Shown: positions 18,927-28,457 of the stretch, piece by piece | How positions within the stretch are numbered: position 1 is the stretch's first letter | How the letters are laid out: each line of letters opens with the position of its first letter | Program-made: the position numbers and the translations under genes | Assembly: GCA_902606555.1 (NCBI GenBank) | Contig: CACLGQ010000006.1 | Location: forward strand, 1-44,327 | DNA: 44,327 nt | Origin: an uncultured Bacteroidota bacterium | GTDB taxonomy: Bacteria; Bacteroidota; Bacteroidia; Flavobacteriales; Flavobacteriaceae | Direction of reading: 5' to 3' | Notes under the pieces: generated by a model | Databases searched by the model: none | Told to the model about the DNA's origin: nothing | Seen by the model: only the letters and a program-made list of their open reading frames with translations

Positions 18927-19580
18927 ATGCCTAAAATTATTTATTGCATATTTTTCTTGTTCGTGTATTTTGGATATACTCAACAAAATCCTCAGAGATA
19001 TCGAGAGGATCAAATATACTTTAGTGTATATTATAACTCTTTAGGTGATAATCTTAATAATTTTAAAGAAAATAAGTTTTCTAATAGCTTAAATTTTGGA
19101 TTTTTAAGAGATATTCCATTATCCGCTTCTGGAAAGTTTGCAATTGGTATTGGATTTGGTCTGGGAATAAATTCATTTAACAACAATTTAAAATTATCAA
19201 ATTCTAATTCATATATATTATTAAATAACAGAGAGATACCTAGTAAAAATGTATTTAACTATTCAGAATTTCAAATACCATTTGAGATAAGGTGGAGAAA
19301 TTCGTCAATAGATAATTATAAGTTCTGGAGAATATACGCAGGTTTAAAATATTCTAGGGTATTTTCATCCTCATATATCTTTGAAAGTGAACAAGAAAAA
19401 TACAAATTAAATAACACACCAATAAACCTTGATCAAATTGGTTTAACACTGAATATTGGTTTTAATACCTGGAATATAGGACTTTACAAGTCCTTGGACT
19501 CTTTTTTTAATAAAAAAATTGATTCTCTTCCTAAGAATTTAGAACATTTTAAATTAGGTCTAGTTTTTTACATATTGTAA
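18927..19580 (+). CDS. PorT-like outer-membrane beta-barrel protein
   Basis: A 217-aa protein with an N-terminal signal peptide ending near FVYFGYTQQ and many amphipathic beta-strands. Seen are GKFAIGIGFGLGINSF, FQIPFEIRWRN and a terminal aromatic strand GLVFYIL. This matches the PorT/'porin family' barrel proteins that follow exbB-exbD operons in Flavobacteriia. PorT acts in the type IX secretion machinery in Porphyromonas; whether this copy does is inference. Low sequence conservation keeps the assignment at family level. Confidence 0.72.
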   Translation: MPKIIYCIFFLFVYFGYTQQNPQRYREDQIYFSVYYNSLGDNLNNFKENKFSNSLNFGFLRDIPLSASGKFAIGIGFGLGINSFNNNLKLSNSNSYILLNNREIPSKNVFNYSEFQIPFEIRWRNSSIDNYKFWRIYAGLKYSRVFSSSYIFESEQEKYKLNNTPINLDQIGLTLNIGFNTWNIGLYKSLDSFFNKKIDSLPKNLEHFKLGLVFYIL

Positions 19581-19627
19581 AATAAAGAGTTGATTTTTAT
19601 CAAATTACCTATTATAAGGGTAAAAAA

Positions 19628-19658
19628 ATAAGAGTTTTCTAAAAATCTCTTATATTTA
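19628..19658 (+). promoter_or_regulatory. Inverted repeat and -7-like box upstream of the 966-aa receptor
   Basis: ATAAGAG at 19628-19634 is repeated inverted as CTCTTAT at 19647-19653, across 12 bases, and overlaps TATATTTA (19651-19658), a near match to TAnnTTTG. Dyad symmetry over a -7 box 40 bases before the receptor start suggests an operator. There is no T-run after it, so a terminator is less likely. Confidence 0.35.
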
Positions 19659-19698
19659 CAGATTATATAAAACAACTAAAAAACTAAATTTTTATATC

Positions 19699-22599
19699 AT
19701 GAAAAGAATTTTGTCACTGATGGCTGTATTAATAAGTACTTTCATCTTCGCACAAACAAATGTTTCAGGTATTGTTACCGATGAGGATAATAATCCAATT
19801 CCTGGAGCAAACATTGTTTTTGATTCAACTACGGGTGCTGTCGCAAACTTCGATGGTGAGTTTTTAATAACAGTTAATCAAAATCCACCTTTTTCACTAT
19901 CAGTTTCTAGTATCGGTTTCGAAACCACAACTGTAGACGTAAGTTCAGATAATTTATCTTTATCCATCACACTTAGTGAATCTGAAAATTTGTTGGACGA
20001 TGTAGTTATATCTGCATCTAGGGTTCCAGAAAGATTATTTGAATCCCCTGTTACAATTGAAAGATTTGATTATAAAGATCTTGCTCAATCTACAGGTGCA
20101 GATTTTTACTCTAGTTTGGGATCGTTAAAAGGAGTTCAAATTAATACTGGAGGATTATTGCTTCAAACTATATCGGTTAGAGGTTTTTCTAATATAGATA
20201 ATACTGGTTTTGTTCAGTTAATCGATGGTATGGATAATGAAGCTCCAGGTTTAAGTTTTGCCGCAGGTAATTTAGTTGGTGCTTCTCAACTAGACCTTTT
20301 AAGTGCTGAATTACTTCCAGGTGCTGCTTCAGCTTTGTATGGGGCTAATGCGTTTAAAGGTATTTTACTTATGACAACTAAAAACCCATTTGATTTTGAG
20401 GGCACTAGCGCATACTTTACAAATGGTGTCACTTCTCAAGATTTTTCTGGTGACAATCACTATTACGATTTAGGCGCTAGATTTGCTAAAGCCTTCAGTG
20501 ATAAATTTGCATTAAAGTTAAATATCAGCTATACTGAGGGTCAAGATTGGGGAGCTAATGACATGAGAGATGTTAATTACTTGGATGGTAGATATATACC
20601 TGGAACTTCTGAATTAGCTGATTCATCAACGTTTCCAGATTACGACGGAATGAATATGTATGGTGAACAAGCGTCTGTATTGAATATGACAGAAACCTTT
20701 TTAGGATTAATTGTTCCCGGTCTAGTCGATGCGGGACAACTAAGCTCTGGTCAAGGTGCGGCACTTACAAGAATTGTTGGGGGGGGTGCTCCAAATTATT
20801 TTGGATCACAACTTTTATCGACACAAGGATATGCTGAAAGTGATTTAATTGATGGAATTGCTTCAAGTTTTAAAATTGATATAGCTGGTCATTACAGATT
20901 CAATGGAAATTCAGAACTAATATTGAATTCAAAAATTGGAAATGGAAATACTATCTACCATGCGACAAACAGAAATATGTTGAAAAACTTCAGTATTCAA
21001 CAACATAGAATTGAATATAAGACACAAAATCTTAATCTTAGAGCATATACAAGCATAGAGGATGCTGGAAACTCTCACGATTTGGCTGCTTTAGGTGGAA
21101 GAATTGCTAATGCTCAGCCAGGTGGAATTCAAACAGGGTGGGCCGGAACTTATTTTGTAAACTATTTCTTAAACCTATTTGGTCAGATCAATCCAAATCC
21201 TGTGGCTGCAATAAATCAAGTATTAGGAGGTATTATGTTTGGAGGGGATACAAGCATGTTTGATCGTTATGTAACACCAGAGATGAATTACATGGCCCAT
21301 GCTTTTGCAAGGGGCGAAGCAAATAAAAACATGCTAGTTCCAGGATCTGATGCATTTAAACAAGCATACTATGCGGCAACTACAACTCCTATTTCAGGTG
21401 GTGGAGCTGCAATTAAAGACAATTCAAAAAGTAACAACTTTGAAGTAAATTATAACGCCTCTGATCTAGTAAGTGGATTTGATCTACAATTAGGTGCTCA
21501 GGCGAGAGAATATGTGCTTAATTCAGCAGGATCTTTGTTTACTGACTACGACGAACCGATTAAGTTTAACCAACTTGGTGTATACACGCAGGTTCAAAGA
21601 GATTTATTTAATGGTGCTGTTAAACTAACAGGTTCTATGAGATATGATAAAAGCCAATACTTTGATGGACAGTTTACACCAAGATTAGGTGCATTAGTCT
21701 TTTTGTCGGAGAATCAAAATATTAGATTTTCATATCAGACTGGTTTCATGAATCCATCATCTCAGGATCAGTATATAGCATTAGACGTTGGTTCTGCAGT
21801 TTTAATGGGCTCTTCTCCGGATAGTATTGACAGGTTTAGAATGTCATTTACAGGTTCAAACTTTAATGAGTACACTATAACTGGTGATATGGTAATGAAT
21901 AACGGTATTATTCTTCAAGATTTTCAGGCTGGTACATTAACACCAGGAAACTTAAAACCTGTTGAGCCTCAGCATGTAATTTCAAGAGAATTTGGTTATA
22001 GACTTAACGGTAAAAAAGTTTCAGTTGATCTTTCAGCTCACTGGAGTACTTTCAATAATTTCATAGCTTCTAAACAAGTTATAGTACCGTATTATGGTTC
22101 ATTTTTTGATGGATCAGCTGTACCTGCTTTGGCACAGAATGATTACAGAATATTTAGTGTTGATAATAACACAAATGAAGTTGTAACTACAATGGGTGTT
22201 AATGTTGGAGTAGAAACTAAAATTGACAAACTAGATTTTGGAGCAACTTTTAGTTACAATGAAATGGATCAGTCTAGAGTAGATCCTAATTTTACGACGT
22301 TTTTCAATACACCAAAAATTAGAACTAAGTTCACTTTAGGTTCGACTGAGATTAGTGATGATTTTGCATTCAATGTTTCAGCAAGATATCATAATTCATA
22401 TTATTGGGATTCATCATTTATCTCAGGTCAGATTCCAGCAACATGGGTATTTGATGCTGCAATGAACTTTGATGTTCCAGAATTGAATAGTAAAGTTAAA
22501 ATTGGTGCAACAAACTTCACAGGAAAAGATTATATGATGATGCCTGCTTCTGGAATGGTTGGTAGTCAATATTATGTTACGTTTACTTTGAATCCGTAA
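19699..22599 (+). CDS. TonB-dependent receptor with N-terminal carboxypeptidase-regulatory-like domain
   Basis: An outer-membrane active transporter of 966 aa. A signal peptide ends at STFIFAQ, followed by a CarboxypepD_reg-like domain (VSGIVTDEDNNPIPGANIVF, about residues 22-100), the plug (about 110-230, with VVISASRVPERLFESP, YGANAFKGILLMTTK) and a 22-strand barrel ending in QYYVTFTLNP. No SusD partner follows, so it is not a polysaccharide-utilisation pair. The barrel has large loops, and the substrate cannot be told from sequence. It lies just after the exbB operon that would power it and is closed by a strong terminator. Confidence 0.92.
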   Translation: MKRILSLMAVLISTFIFAQTNVSGIVTDEDNNPIPGANIVFDSTTGAVANFDGEFLITVNQNPPFSLSVSSIGFETTTVDVSSDNLSLSITLSESENLLDDVVISASRVPERLFESPVTIERFDYKDLAQSTGADFYSSLGSLKGVQINTGGLLLQTISVRGFSNIDNTGFVQLIDGMDNEAPGLSFAAGNLVGASQLDLLSAELLPGAASALYGANAFKGILLMTTKNPFDFEGTSAYFTNGVTSQDFSGDNHYYDLGARFAKAFSDKFALKLNISYTEGQDWGANDMRDVNYLDGRYIPGTSELADSSTFPDYDGMNMYGEQASVLNMTETFLGLIVPGLVDAGQLSSGQGAALTRIVGGGAPNYFGSQLLSTQGYAESDLIDGIASSFKIDIAGHYRFNGNSELILNSKIGNGNTIYHATNRNMLKNFSIQQHRIEYKTQNLNLRAYTSIEDAGNSHDLAALGGRIANAQPGGIQTGWAGTYFVNYFLNLFGQINPNPVAAINQVLGGIMFGGDTSMFDRYVTPEMNYMAHAFARGEANKNMLVPGSDAFKQAYYAATTTPISGGGAAIKDNSKSNNFEVNYNASDLVSGFDLQLGAQAREYVLNSAGSLFTDYDEPIKFNQLGVYTQVQRDLFNGAVKLTGSMRYDKSQYFDGQFTPRLGALVFLSENQNIRFSYQTGFMNPSSQDQYIALDVGSAVLMGSSPDSIDRFRMSFTGSNFNEYTITGDMVMNNGIILQDFQAGTLTPGNLKPVEPQHVISREFGYRLNGKKVSVDLSAHWSTFNNFIASKQVIVPYYGSFFDGSAVPALAQNDYRIFSVDNNTNEVVTTMGVNVGVETKIDKLDFGATFSYNEMDQSRVDPNFTTFFNTPKIRTKFTLGSTEISDDFAFNVSARYHNSYYWDSSFISGQIPATWVFDAAMNFDVPELNSKVKIGATNFTGKDYMMMPASGMVGSQYYVTFTLNP

Positions 22600-22631
22600 T
22601 TAATTACATATCAACAGATATTGTTAATAAA

Positions 22632-22655
22632 GGCGTCTTTTTGACGCCTTTTTTT
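22632..22655 (+). terminator. Rho-independent terminator after the 966-aa receptor
   Basis: GGCGTC (22632-22637) pairs with GACGCC (22643-22648) around a T-rich loop and is followed by a run of seven T. It begins 33 bases after the receptor stop and separates it from atpD. Confidence 0.9.
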
Positions 22656-22689
22656 ATTTAATTTTCTTAAAAAAAATCTTAGTTTAAAC

Positions 22690-22697
22690 TATATTTG
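22690..22697 (+). promoter_or_regulatory. -7 box of the atpD-atpC promoter
   Basis: TATATTTG is an exact TAnnTTTG match 38 bases before the atpD ATG. The -33 element is weak: TTTTC at 22662-22666, 23 bases upstream, is the best candidate. Confidence 0.5.
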
Positions 22698-22719
22698 CAC
22701 ATCTAACAATACGTAATAA

Positions 22720-24249
<1,530 letters not shown>

Positions 24250-24255
24250 GTTTTT

Positions 24256-24525
24256 ATGTTTGTTGAAATTGTAAGCCCTGAAAAAACTTTATTTACTGGT
24301 GATGTAACATCTGTGTATCTTCCTGGATCTGAGGGTTCTTTTCAAATTTTAAATAATCATGCCCCCATAGTATCGACCTTAAAGAATGGACAAATTAAAC
24401 TCAAAGGTAATTTTGATAGTAAATCAGAAAATTTAAATATTCTAAATGGGAGCGAAGCATCACTTGAGATTCAATCAGGTGTTGTCGAAATGAAAAAGAA
24501 TAAACTTATTATCTTAGTTGATTAA
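24256..24525 (+). CDS. atpC: F1 ATP synthase epsilon subunit, short form
   Basis: The 89-aa protein contains only the N-terminal beta-sandwich: MFVEIVSPEKTLFTGDVTSVYLPGSEG and FQILNNHAPIVSTLKNG. The C-terminal two-helix inhibitory domain of the usual 135-aa subunit is absent. Short epsilons are known in Bacteroidota. It lacks the part that, in other bacteria, extends into F1 and blocks ATP hydrolysis. It begins six bases after atpD and is followed 11 bases later by a receptor gene. Confidence 0.93.
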   Translation: MFVEIVSPEKTLFTGDVTSVYLPGSEGSFQILNNHAPIVSTLKNGQIKLKGNFDSKSENLNILNGSEASLEIQSGVVEMKKNKLIILVD

Positions 24526-24536
24526 TTACATTCTTT

Positions 24537-26351
24537 TTGAAGTATAGCTGGTTCATTATACTGTTTTTTTCATTATCTGTTTTTTCCCAAAAAAAACAAT
24601 TTTTAGATTCTGTAATAGTTTCTGAAACTAAAATAAATATTCCATTTTCTAAAAACTTTAGATCAATTGAGATTATTAATTCCTCGCAAATTCAGCAAAG
24701 TGGTGTTTCAAACATTATAGATTTAATGCAGCAGATAACTGGCCTTGATATAAGAAGACGAGGTGCAGGAGGTGTCCAAGCAGATCTTTATATCAGAGGG
24801 GGTGGTTTTGACCAAACATTATTATTAATTGATGGTATGAAAATGGACGATGCTCAAACAGGCCACCACACATTAAACATGCTAATACCTATTCATTTGA
24901 TAGAAAGAGTTGAGATAATCAAAGGTCCTGCAGCCAGAATATATGGTCAAAATGCATTTAACGGAGCTATAAATATTGTTACCAAGTCTGCATGGAAAGC
25001 TAATAAAAAAGAGGCAGTTATTTTTTTGAATAACATATCTGGTGGTTCATATGGAAACTTTAAATATTCACTTTATTCAAATATCTCAAGTAATAATTAT
25101 AGAGGTTTGATTAATTATTCTAGAGAAAAATCTAAAGGATACCGTTACAATACTGATTATAAAAGTGATAATATATTTATTAAGTCAAGTTTGTCAAAAA
25201 ATAATCCAAATACAAATATTATAGCCACGTTATCTAACAGAAAATTTGGAGCTAATGGATTTTATGCCTCACCCGATGCCATTGATCAGTATGAAGAAAC
25301 TCAAACAAGTCTTATTGGAGTATCATCAATATATAATTCTGGAAATTTTTTAATTAAACCCAAAATATATTGGAGAAGAAACCAAGATGAATACATATAT
25401 GTTAGAAGTGATCCGTCGATTTATAGAAATCTTCATAAAACCAATAAAATTTCAGCAGAGGTTAACTTTAATTATTTAAGTTCATTAGGAAACACAGGAT
25501 TTGGTGTTGAATTTACTAGTGTATCTATTACGAGCAATAATCTTGGAAAGCATGACAGATTTAGTAGCAGCTTGTATGTTGATCACGCTTTTAATCTATT
25601 TAATGACCAATTAACCATTTCCCCTGGTTTTTCTTTGACCTATTTTTCAGACTTATCATTTCATTCATTCCCAGGTTTAGATATTGGATTTAAGCTTAAC
25701 GAAAAAATACGACTTTATGCAAATTTTGGTCAAACATATAGAATACCAACTTTTACTGACTTGTATTACAGTGACAGAACTACAATTGGGAACGAAAATT
25801 TAGAACCTGAAAGCGCCTCTTCAAGTGAGTTTGGTTTCAAATACAGCTCTAAGAATATTATTCTTAGTTCAGCAATATTTACTAGAGATTCTAAGAACAT
25901 AATTGACTATGTTAAAAATAATCAAGATGACTTATGGCAAGCAACAAACATAAGATCATTAAAAACTTCAGGTTTTGAGACAGATGTAGTATTTAATTTC
26001 AAAAATAATTCGTTTTTAAAGCTTGGATACGCCTTATTAAATGATGATACTTATGTAGCTGATATTACATATTCAAGATATTCGCTGAACTCATTAAAAA
26101 ATAATTTTATTTCTAAATTCTCTTTTAAGTATTTTAAAAATCTTTCACAAAATATAATTTTTAGATATGCAGAAAGATCAGATACAACAAACTACACAAT
26201 TATTGACTCAAATATTATTTACAAACCTTTTAATGATCAAGGAGAAATATTTTTAAACTTAAATAATATTTTTGATGAGAGTTATTGGGAAACAAATTTG
26301 GTTCCAATGCCTGGTGCAAACTTTATAATTGGCTACAGGGCATCATTTTGA
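24537..26351 (+). CDS. BtuB-like TonB-dependent receptor
   Basis: A compact outer-membrane receptor of 604 aa. A signal peptide ends at LSVFSQ. The plug has DSVIVSETKINIPF, ADLYIRGGGFDQTLLLIDGMKMDDAQTG and IIKGPAARIYGQNAFNGAINIVTKS. The barrel contains NFGQTYRIPTFTDLYYSD and LEPESASS, and ends IIGYRASF. Size and plug resemble cobalamin/siderophore receptors of the BtuB type, but no cobalamin riboswitch precedes it. The start is TTG at 24537, 11 bases after atpC with no terminator between, so it may be transcribed with atpDC. Its 3' end overlaps that of the convergent amidohydrolase by 19 bases. Confidence 0.88.
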   Translation: MKYSWFIILFFSLSVFSQKKQFLDSVIVSETKINIPFSKNFRSIEIINSSQIQQSGVSNIIDLMQQITGLDIRRRGAGGVQADLYIRGGGFDQTLLLIDGMKMDDAQTGHHTLNMLIPIHLIERVEIIKGPAARIYGQNAFNGAINIVTKSAWKANKKEAVIFLNNISGGSYGNFKYSLYSNISSNNYRGLINYSREKSKGYRYNTDYKSDNIFIKSSLSKNNPNTNIIATLSNRKFGANGFYASPDAIDQYEETQTSLIGVSSIYNSGNFLIKPKIYWRRNQDEYIYVRSDPSIYRNLHKTNKISAEVNFNYLSSLGNTGFGVEFTSVSITSNNLGKHDRFSSSLYVDHAFNLFNDQLTISPGFSLTYFSDLSFHSFPGLDIGFKLNEKIRLYANFGQTYRIPTFTDLYYSDRTTIGNENLEPESASSSEFGFKYSSKNIILSSAIFTRDSKNIIDYVKNNQDDLWQATNIRSLKTSGFETDVVFNFKNNSFLKLGYALLNDDTYVADITYSRYSLNSLKNNFISKFSFKYFKNLSQNIIFRYAERSDTTNYTIIDSNIIYKPFNDQGEIFLNLNNIFDESYWETNLVPMPGANFIIGYRASF

Positions 26352-27964
26352 TAAACCAATTCTCCATCAACAAATGTTTTTAGAACCTTTGTGTTGGGAA
26401 TTTTAGCTGCTTCAATTTCCATAATATTTCGATCAATTATTATAAAATCTGCAGATTTACCTTTTTCTATACTACCTTTTTCTTTTTCCTCAAAATTAAA
26501 ATATGCACCCCATATTGTCATTCCTTTTAATGTCTCTTCTCTACTCAACGCATTTTCTATTTGAAAACCGTTTTCAGGATAGCCTGATAGATCTTTTCTT
26601 TCGATAGAGCTGTAAAATGTATGAAATGGATTGACTTTTTCAACCGGAAAGTCTGTTCCTAAAGCAATTCTTTTTGATGAGGATAGTAAATCTTTAAAAG
26701 CATATGCTCCATCAATTCTTTTACCCAGTCTGTCATATGCCCAATACATGTCACTAGTTGCGTGAGTTGGTTGAACTGAGGGTAAAATTTTATCATTATA
26801 AAGATTGAATTCATTTAAATCAACAACTTGTGAGTGTTCAATTCTCCATCTTGGGTCATCAATATCATTCAAAACCTTTTGATATTCTTTTAGTAAAACA
26901 GAAACTGTTGAATCACCAATAGCATGTGTATTCATTTGGAATCCCATATTTGCAATTTCATTTGCGTAATATTTTAGATCTTTGATATCTGTTCTTAAAA
27001 ATCCATAATTGTGAGGATCATCACAGTATGGTTTTTTCAATGCTGCACCTCTTGATCCTAAAGCTCCATCACCATAAACTTTAAAGGATCTAACGTTTAA
27101 TTTTGGAGTCTTTATTTTTCCAATTTTTTTTAATTTTTGAATATTACTTTTTGATACACTTATCATCGCATAAATTTTAATTTTTAATTCATTCGATTTA
27201 TGAAGACTATCAACAATATCAATAATTTCCATTCCAAGCCCTGCATCATCGACTGTTGTTAAACCATAACTAAAAGAAATTTTCTCTGCTGCTTTTAATG
27301 CATTCACTTTTTCTTTTAGTGTTTTCTCTGGTAAAACTTTATCAACCATTGACATCGGTGCATCTATCAATACACCAGTTGGTTTATTGTCTTTTAATAA
27401 AACTAGCCCACCCCTAACAAGAGTGTTTTCATCAATTCCTGCTAGCTGCAATGCATTATCATTTACAATGTATGCATGTCCATCAATACGTTCTAATACA
27501 ACTAATTTGTTTTTAAAAATGTTATTCAATCTAGTATTTACAGGAAATTGTTTAATCTCCCAATCATTTTGATCCCAGCCTCTACCTAAAATCACATCAG
27601 AACTATTTTTTAAATCATAGATTTTAAGTCTTTCAATTATTTCTTCAAAGGAAGTTGTACCTCTAAGATCAACAACTTGTTGATCTAGTCCAAGATTATA
27701 AAAATGACAATGGGAGTCGATTAATCCAGGCAGAATTGTATTTTGATTAGCATCTAATACTTTTTTTGCATCATATTTATAGTCTAAATTTATGTCGTCA
27801 ACTTCTATAATTTTACCATCTCGGATTGCTATTGATTTTGCAACAAAATTACTTTTATTAGCTGTGTAGATTTTTGAATTAATTACAATTAGGTCAGCTT
27901 TATTATTAATGCAACCTAAATTCAAAATAAAAAGTAAAATAAAAATGTAGTTAGAATTTTTCAA
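26333..27964 (-). CDS. Amidohydrolase-3 family (YtcJ-like) lipoprotein
   Basis: A metal-dependent hydrolase of 543 aa. The lipobox LNLGC predicts a lipidated Cys at 18, so it would be membrane-anchored in the periplasm or outer membrane. LPGLIDSHCHFYNLG holds the metal-binding HxH at 85 and 87. YGDGALGSRGAALKKPY, NTHAIGDSTVSVLL, IEHSQVV and LGTDFPVE are the other amidohydrolase-3 signatures. Most YtcJ-like enzymes are cytoplasmic or of unknown substrate; amide or N-acyl hydrolysis is likely. Its start overlaps the 3' end of recX by 14 bases. Confidence 0.9.
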   Translation of the reverse strand: MKNSNYIFILLFILNLGCINNKADLIVINSKIYTANKSNFVAKSIAIRDGKIIEVDDINLDYKYDAKKVLDANQNTILPGLIDSHCHFYNLGLDQQVVDLRGTTSFEEIIERLKIYDLKNSSDVILGRGWDQNDWEIKQFPVNTRLNNIFKNKLVVLERIDGHAYIVNDNALQLAGIDENTLVRGGLVLLKDNKPTGVLIDAPMSMVDKVLPEKTLKEKVNALKAAEKISFSYGLTTVDDAGLGMEIIDIVDSLHKSNELKIKIYAMISVSKSNIQKLKKIGKIKTPKLNVRSFKVYGDGALGSRGAALKKPYCDDPHNYGFLRTDIKDLKYYANEIANMGFQMNTHAIGDSTVSVLLKEYQKVLNDIDDPRWRIEHSQVVDLNEFNLYNDKILPSVQPTHATSDMYWAYDRLGKRIDGAYAFKDLLSSSKRIALGTDFPVEKVNPFHTFYSSIERKDLSGYPENGFQIENALSREETLKGMTIWGAYFNFEEKEKGSIEKGKSADFIIIDRNIMEIEAAKIPNTKVLKTFVDGELVYQNDAL

Positions 27965-28415
27965 AATTTTTAAAAATTAAATCTTTCTCCCATCCCCTGT
28001 ATGTAAAATAATCAAAAATTTTCTTTTTAGTATGAACGTCATTTTTTCTATTATGTTTATCAAGTTGTTTTACGAATAGTTCATTAAATTTTTTTAAATA
28101 TACATTCTCATCAATTTCATTTAAACCTATTTCTATATTTTTCACCGAAATTTTTCTTTTTTTTAGCTCTGAGATAATTCTATTTTTCCCCCAATTTTTA
28201 TGGTTAAACTTACCTATGCTAAATTCTTTACAAAATCTGGTCTCATTTAGATATCCATTATCAATTAGTTTGGTAATTACACTATTTGCATCATTAAAGT
28301 CACTAGTTAATTTCATAATTTTATTAAAAACTTCTGAGTGACATCTTTCTTGATAGGAGCAATAATACTCAAGTTTTTTTTGAATTTCTTCAACTGAAAA
28401 ATATTTGTAATTCAT
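27951..28415 (-). CDS. recX: RecX-family regulator of RecA
   Basis: A 154-aa protein of helical RecX repeats. The first is LEYYCSYQERCHSEVFNKI, the second LIDNGYLNETRFCKEFSIGKFNHKNWGKNRI and the third FDYFTYRGWEKDLIFKNFE. RecX binds RecA filaments and limits recombination. recA is not in the window. It starts just past a terminator that closes rng and so needs its own promoter or readthrough. The amidohydrolase overlaps its 3' end. Confidence 0.87.
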   Translation of the reverse strand: MNYKYFSVEEIQKKLEYYCSYQERCHSEVFNKIMKLTSDFNDANSVITKLIDNGYLNETRFCKEFSIGKFNHKNWGKNRIISELKKRKISVKNIEIGLNEIDENVYLKKFNELFVKQLDKHNRKNDVHTKKKIFDYFTYRGWEKDLIFKNFEKF

Positions 28416-28430
28416 TAAAATAAGTTAAAA

Positions 28431-28457
28431 AAAAAAGCGGCATAAAGCCGCTTTTTT
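28431..28457 (-). terminator. Rho-independent terminator after rng
   Basis: Stem AGCGGC (28436-28441) with GCCGCT (28447-28452) around a five-base loop, flanked by A and T runs on both sides. On the minus strand it ends in a run of T just past the rng stop. The symmetric tails could terminate in both directions. Confidence 0.88.

Noticed and set aside
19699-22599. SusC of a polysaccharide-utilisation locus
   Set aside because: No SusD-like lipoprotein or glycoside hydrolase follows; the next genes are atpD-atpC after a terminator.
24256-24525. atpC as a truncated pseudogene
   Set aside because: Short epsilon subunits of this length are normal in Bacteroidota, and the frame is intact with a clean stop.
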